From: UMGS1519 sp963621885 | Lineage (GTDB): Bacteria; Actinomycetota; Coriobacteriia; Coriobacteriales; Eggerthellaceae | Assembly: GCA_963621885.1 (NCBI GenBank) | Contig: CAVFFT010000035.1 | Span: 1 to 8,052, forward strand | DNA: 8,052 bases | Direction of reading: 5' to 3' | Part shown: in pieces, positions 5,142 to 8,052 of the stretch | Numbering within the stretch: position 1 is the stretch's first letter | Layout of the letters: each line of letters starts with the position of its first letter | Position numbers and translations under genes: made by a program | Notes under the pieces: generated by a model | Seen by the model: the letters and a program-made list of their open reading frames with translations, nothing else | Databases searched by the model: none | Told to the model about the DNA's origin: nothing

Positions 5142-6788
5142 ATGAACGCACAGCAAACCATTAACCGCGCCGTCATCGTCTGCACCTTTATCGCCACCTG
5201 CGCGCTTTCCGCCGCCCTGCTTACCGGCTGCAACCAACAAGAAGGACCGGACGCCCCAGCCGGGCAAAGCGCGCAAGACATCTCGACGGAAGCCGGCACG
5301 CAAGAATCGCAAGATTCCGAAGACTCCGAGCCGGAATCAATCACCGCGCATGGTTCCACCTACGAAAAGGCTGAAACCGTTTCGGCGACAAGCACCCTAT
5401 CAGGCGAAATAACCGCCATCGCCGTCGACGAGTGGCTCAAGAATCCCGAAGGCCTCGATGTGATTGAAGACGTTTCCACTCTTCAGCAGATCGCCACGAC
5501 CGATGACGGCACCACCTTCACGCAGGATGGCGAAAACCTGAGCTGGCAGACCAATGGCGAAGACGTGCACTACTCGGGCATCACCAACGCGGAGCTTCCG
5601 TTCAACATCAGCTACTCCTACAAGCTCGACGGCGCCGAAATCGACCCGTCAGAGCTCGTCAACGCCACGGGCCACCTGGAACTTTGCATCAGCTACGAGA
5701 ACAAGACCCAGGGCACGGTAGACGCCAACGGCACCAGCTATTCGGTCCAGCAGCCTTTCGCCATGGCCTCTCTCATTTCCTTCGATGCCGAACATGCTCA
5801 GAACGTGAAAGTGGACAATGGCCAGGTCGTTGACCAGGACGGGTCGTTCATCGCGGTAGGTCTGGCCATGCCCGGCCTCACGGGGTCGCTTGATATCGAG
5901 GACATGGTGAGCTTGCCCGAAAGCGTCACCATCGAGGCGGATGTGACCGGATTCGATATGCCCAACATCACCACCATGGCTTCCAACCAGGTGTTGAGCA
6001 TGATTGACGAGGAATCCACGAACGATTTGAGCTCCGATATCGACGATGCTTTCAGCCAGGTTGATTCCATCAAGAAGGCGACCAACCAGCTAAGCAAAGG
6101 CACTTCGGCTATCGGCGAGGCGCTTTCCACCATCGCGCAAGGAGAATCGCAGCTGAACGAGGCATTCCCCAATGCCACGAGCGGGCTCGACCAGCTGTCG
6201 CAAGGAAGCCAAGGTGTGGGCACGCTGATTGACGAGGCCAGCCAGGCCCTCGCGGACGACGGCAAAGCGCTCGCGCAAATCGGCACGCAGATTTCTAACC
6301 TAAAAGACGAGCTCGCTAATCTGCGGGCGTTGGATACCGAAGGCATGAATGAAGAGCAAGCAGCGGCGCTTGAAGAGCGCGAAAGCGAGCTGGAAGACAT
6401 CATCGCGCAACTGGAAAGCGCGCAAGCCGCAAGCAAGCAGGCGTCCGATACGGCCATAAGCCAGCTTTCGCAAGCAAGCGAAACAAATGGCACCTTGACC
6501 AATGGTCTCCAATCGGCCTCTGCGGGCCTCACCCAGATTCAAAGCGGCTACGAGCAGCTGACGCAGGCGCTTGAAAAGGTAAGCCAGGCCGCCGGCAAGC
6601 TCAGCAAAGGCACCAAGAAAATGAGCAAGGGCGTTACGGAAGCAATCGAGGAGGCGCGCGACACCATCGAGGGCAAGATAGACCTGGTGGAAGCGCTCGC
6701 CGATTACGCCGATGCTCAAGGGGCTTTCTGCGGGAATGCCAGCGACATGCCCGCCAGCACCACCTATGTAATCACGGCAGAAGCCTAA
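5142..6788 (+). CDS. YhgE-associated lipoprotein with extracellular coiled-coil (LxxG-type) domain
   Basis: A 548-residue protein with a lipoprotein signal peptide: a hydrophobic core at about 10-27 and the lipobox LTGC, lipidated at Cys30. An acidic, Gln/Ser-rich linker spans 31-68. A beta-rich domain (about 70-285) contains VDEWLKNPEG (95-104) and YSYKLDGAEIDPSELVNATG (158-177). These match a pattern I recall from actinobacterial and clostridial proteins encoded beside YhgE/Pip genes (W-L-K-N, and Y-x-L-D-G-x-E-I-x-P-x-x-L-x-x-x-x-G). From 300 to about 510 it is helical and coiled-coil, with repeated QLSKG, QLSQG and KLSKG segments. The tail DYADAQGAFCGNASDMP also fits the family end, so the protein seems complete. 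There is no C-terminal membrane helix, so lipid at Cys30 is the only anchor. Start ATG 5142 has a weak AAAGAAG ribosome site. It follows the permease gene by 153 bp and probably partners with it at the cell surface. Function is unknown. Confidence 0.8.
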   Translation: MNAQQTINRAVIVCTFIATCALSAALLTGCNQQEGPDAPAGQSAQDISTEAGTQESQDSEDSEPESITAHGSTYEKAETVSATSTLSGEITAIAVDEWLKNPEGLDVIEDVSTLQQIATTDDGTTFTQDGENLSWQTNGEDVHYSGITNAELPFNISYSYKLDGAEIDPSELVNATGHLELCISYENKTQGTVDANGTSYSVQQPFAMASLISFDAEHAQNVKVDNGQVVDQDGSFIAVGLAMPGLTGSLDIEDMVSLPESVTIEADVTGFDMPNITTMASNQVLSMIDEESTNDLSSDIDDAFSQVDSIKKATNQLSKGTSAIGEALSTIAQGESQLNEAFPNATSGLDQLSQGSQGVGTLIDEASQALADDGKALAQIGTQISNLKDELANLRALDTEGMNEEQAAALEERESELEDIIAQLESAQAASKQASDTAISQLSQASETNGTLTNGLQSASAGLTQIQSGYEQLTQALEKVSQAAGKLSKGTKKMSKGVTEAIEEARDTIEGKIDLVEALADYADAQGAFCGNASDMPASTTYVITAEA

Positions 6789-6815
6789 ACGCGAATCACA
6801 ACCGGAGACTAGCGC

Positions 6816-6847
6816 GAAGAGGCGGGCAGCAATGAGCCCGCCTCTTC
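6816..6847. terminator. Strong bidirectional hairpin between convergent genes
   Basis: GAAGAGGCGGGC (6816-6827) pairs perfectly with GCCCGCCTCTTC (6836-6847), a 12-bp stem with an 8-nt loop. It lies 27 bp after the lipoprotein stop codon and downstream of the minus-strand ferredoxin-like gene ending at 6971. A T-run is missing on both sides, as with the other hairpins in this window. Confidence 0.7.
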
Positions 6848-6920
6848 CGCCACATTACGGTAGCTCGTCGCCTATCGCTTCTAGCGGCTTCCGCACGATC
6901 ACGCTTCCGCGCAACCACAC

Positions 6921-6939
6921 CTCCTGCTATCCACAGGAG
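6921..6939 (-). terminator. Small hairpin downstream of the ferredoxin-like gene
   Basis: CTCCTG (6921-6926) pairs with CAGGAG (6934-6939) around a 7-nt loop, about 30 bp past the minus-strand stop codon at 6971-6973. The stem is short and no U-run follows, so it is only a possible terminator. Nothing else was seen between here and 6847. Confidence 0.25.
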
Positions 6940-6970
6940 AGCGGTCGCCAATTAATAGCAAGCAGGTCAT

Positions 6971-8047
6971 CTATTCAAATTGCTTGCCAGGGACAATCTC
7001 CAACCGTCCCTCTTCGCGGAAGTAGTCATGCACGCTTTCGCGCATGGGCATCGTCTGTTTGATCTTCACGGCGCCTTGCGGACAGCGCGCCTTGCACATG
7101 CCACAACCCACGCAATTCTCCTGGTCAACAACCATCTTTCCATCGCTGTGACGGAAATGGATAGCCTCTTGCGGACAATAGGGTTCGGCGCATTTGCCAC
7201 ACGCTATGCACTCGTCGTGATTGACAACCGCCGTCCAACCCGTCGGCGAGAAGCGGCGCTTCACATCACGGGTGGCGTTCTTGGACAGGTTGAATCCCAC
7301 ACAACAGCAGGGACAGCAGAAGCACACTTCCAGAAACGCGTCCATCTCGTCATTGCGGAAGCCCCAGATGAGCTGCTCAACCTGCACCCAAAGCGATTGG
7401 CAGGTAAGGCCCGCTTCAATCGCTTTGTCGACACGCGCCAGCGCCTCTTCCTTCGTGAGCTCGACCGCCATGCCATGGTCGACCACCACCTTGCCGCCCA
7501 TATTCAGGAACAGGCACGCCAGGTCATGCGGATAGTTCTGGCAGTCGCCACCCGCACGACACAGGCACTCCTTCATGCCGCCTATGTACTTCGACTCCAT
7601 GATCGCCTTTTTCACCAGGTCATACGGCACGGTTATGCGGCGGACATCGTCGATGACCACCTTGTTCACGGGAATGACCGCCTTCTTGCCCTCCTTTTTG
7701 CATTGGAAGGGTTCGTGCGCGGTCGAATTGGAAGCGCCGGACTCATGTTCGAGGGACGCAGCCGACTCATGCGCGGGCGCAGCGATACGGGCGGTGGCTT
7801 CTTCGCACGCCGCCGCGGTTTCTTCGCACGCCGCCGCGGCATCTTTGCAAGTTGCTGCGGCAGCATCGCAAGTCGCCGTATCGCCTTCCCCAGCTGCCTT
7901 GCCCGCAGCCAGAATCGCATCCTTGTACGCTTGTGTGCCTTTCGCATCGGAATCGGCATCGACATTCAGGTTGTAGATGGTGCCAGTGGAATAGGTTTTC
8001 TCCGCCGGCGAGAAGTACATGCCCTTCTTGTAAAGCTTGCTGCGCAT
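6971..8047 (-). CDS. Multi-cysteine 4Fe-4S ferredoxin-type electron-transfer protein (5' end may lie outside)
   Basis: 358 residues from ATG 8045-8047. The frame stays open to the window edge, so the true start may be further upstream; Met10 is an internal alternative. There are 24 cysteines. Residues 41-115 are Ala-rich with Cys60, 67, 74 and 81 exactly seven apart. A middle domain has CLCRAGGDCQNYPHDLACLF (161-180) and CFCCPCCC (242-249), a C-x-C-R plus Cys-cluster pattern seen in iron-sulfur proteins of anaerobes. The C-terminus has two ferredoxin motifs: CIACGKCAEPYCP (280-292) with one extra residue before the last Cys, and CVGCGMCKARCP (312-323, canonical). This predicts two [4Fe-4S] clusters plus at least one further metal site. 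No signal peptide or membrane helix is seen, so it is probably cytoplasmic. It likely relays electrons to or from a redox enzyme encoded beyond the right edge. The partner is unknown. Confidence 0.82.
   Translation of the reverse strand: MRSKLYKKGMYFSPAEKTYSTGTIYNLNVDADSDAKGTQAYKDAILAAGKAAGEGDTATCDAAAATCKDAAAACEETAAACEEATARIAAPAHESAASLEHESGASNSTAHEPFQCKKEGKKAVIPVNKVVIDDVRRITVPYDLVKKAIMESKYIGGMKECLCRAGGDCQNYPHDLACLFLNMGGKVVVDHGMAVELTKEEALARVDKAIEAGLTCQSLWVQVEQLIWGFRNDEMDAFLEVCFCCPCCCVGFNLSKNATRDVKRRFSPTGWTAVVNHDECIACGKCAEPYCPQEAIHFRHSDGKMVVDQENCVGCGMCKARCPQGAVKIKQTMPMRESVHDYFREEGRLEIVPGKQFE
7799..7882 (-). repeat. Four-unit 21-bp tandem repeat within the ferredoxin-like gene
   Basis: Units 7799-7819 and 7820-7840 are nearly identical (20 of 21 bases). 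Units 7841-7861 and 7862-7882 are degenerate. Each encodes seven residues containing one cysteine and mostly alanine, giving Cys60, 67, 74 and 81. The near-identity of the two units encoding Cys74-Cys81 suggests recent duplication by slippage. Confidence 0.75.
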
Positions 8048-8052
8048 GGAAT

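Noticed and set aside
5798..6532. Minus-strand open frame of 244 codons opposite the lipoprotein gene
   Set aside because: It is Ser/Ala-rich low complexity and mirrors the coiled-coil coding pattern; there is no start context or domain.
6958..6987. Inverted repeat GCAAGCA/TGCTTGC around the ferredoxin-like stop codon
   Set aside because: The 16-nt loop contains the stop codon and one arm is coding; the stem is only 7 bp, so chance is likely.
7799..7882. 21-bp repeats considered as a CRISPR-like array
   Set aside because: Units are directly adjacent without spacers, in frame with a real gene, and a multiple of three long, so this is a coding tandem repeat.

Overview
The window looks like a chromosomal segment of an anaerobic, moderately high-GC actinobacterium, most plausibly class Coriobacteriia (Eggerthellaceae-like). 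This is inference, not a search result. It rests on base composition and codon use, on a cysteine-packed multi-[4Fe-4S] protein of a kind common in anaerobes, and on TetR-controlled YhgE/Pip-type genes, which are common in gut Actinobacteria and Firmicutes. No rRNA, tRNA, CRISPR array, transposase or phage gene was seen.

Layout. (1) 1-40: the last codons of a plus-strand gene, followed by a hairpin at 164-190 that can serve both flanking transcripts. (2) 246-1185: a divergent pair, a small FMN-binding split-barrel (PPOX-like) protein on the minus strand and an HxlR-type redox regulator on the plus strand. Their 187-bp spacer is rich in repeats. (3) 1440-2731: a TetR regulator (+) converging on a seven-helix membrane protein (-), with stop codons only 8 bp apart. 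(4) 2969-6788: a second TetR regulator (-) divergent from an apparent two-gene operon. The first gene is a compact YhgE/Pip-like membrane protein. The second is a lipoprotein with a long coiled-coil, LxxG-type C-terminal half. A strong hairpin at 6816-6847 closes the operon. (5) 6971-8047: a minus-strand ferredoxin-like protein with 24 cysteines, whose 5' end lies at or beyond the window edge.

How the genes may work together. The HxlR/PPOX pair looks like a small electrophile- or redox-responsive module. The TetR2 / Pip-like permease / lipoprotein group looks like a cell-envelope module: the anchor and C-terminal membrane helices of a YhgE-type protein are on one polypeptide, and the long extracellular coiled coil is on a separate lipid-anchored one. 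This split, with a Ser/Asp-rich linker inserted in the permease, is the most unusual system-level feature here. The other notable item is a 21-bp tandem repeat in the ferredoxin-like gene that places four cysteines exactly seven residues apart in an alanine-rich segment. The seven-helix protein at 2009-2731 has no confident family assignment.

No intergenic stretch exceeds 300 bp. The larger ones (41-245, 660-846, 1186-1439, 2732-2968, 4989-5141, 6789-6970) hold the hairpins, repeats and promoter-like sites listed below and no convincing small genes.
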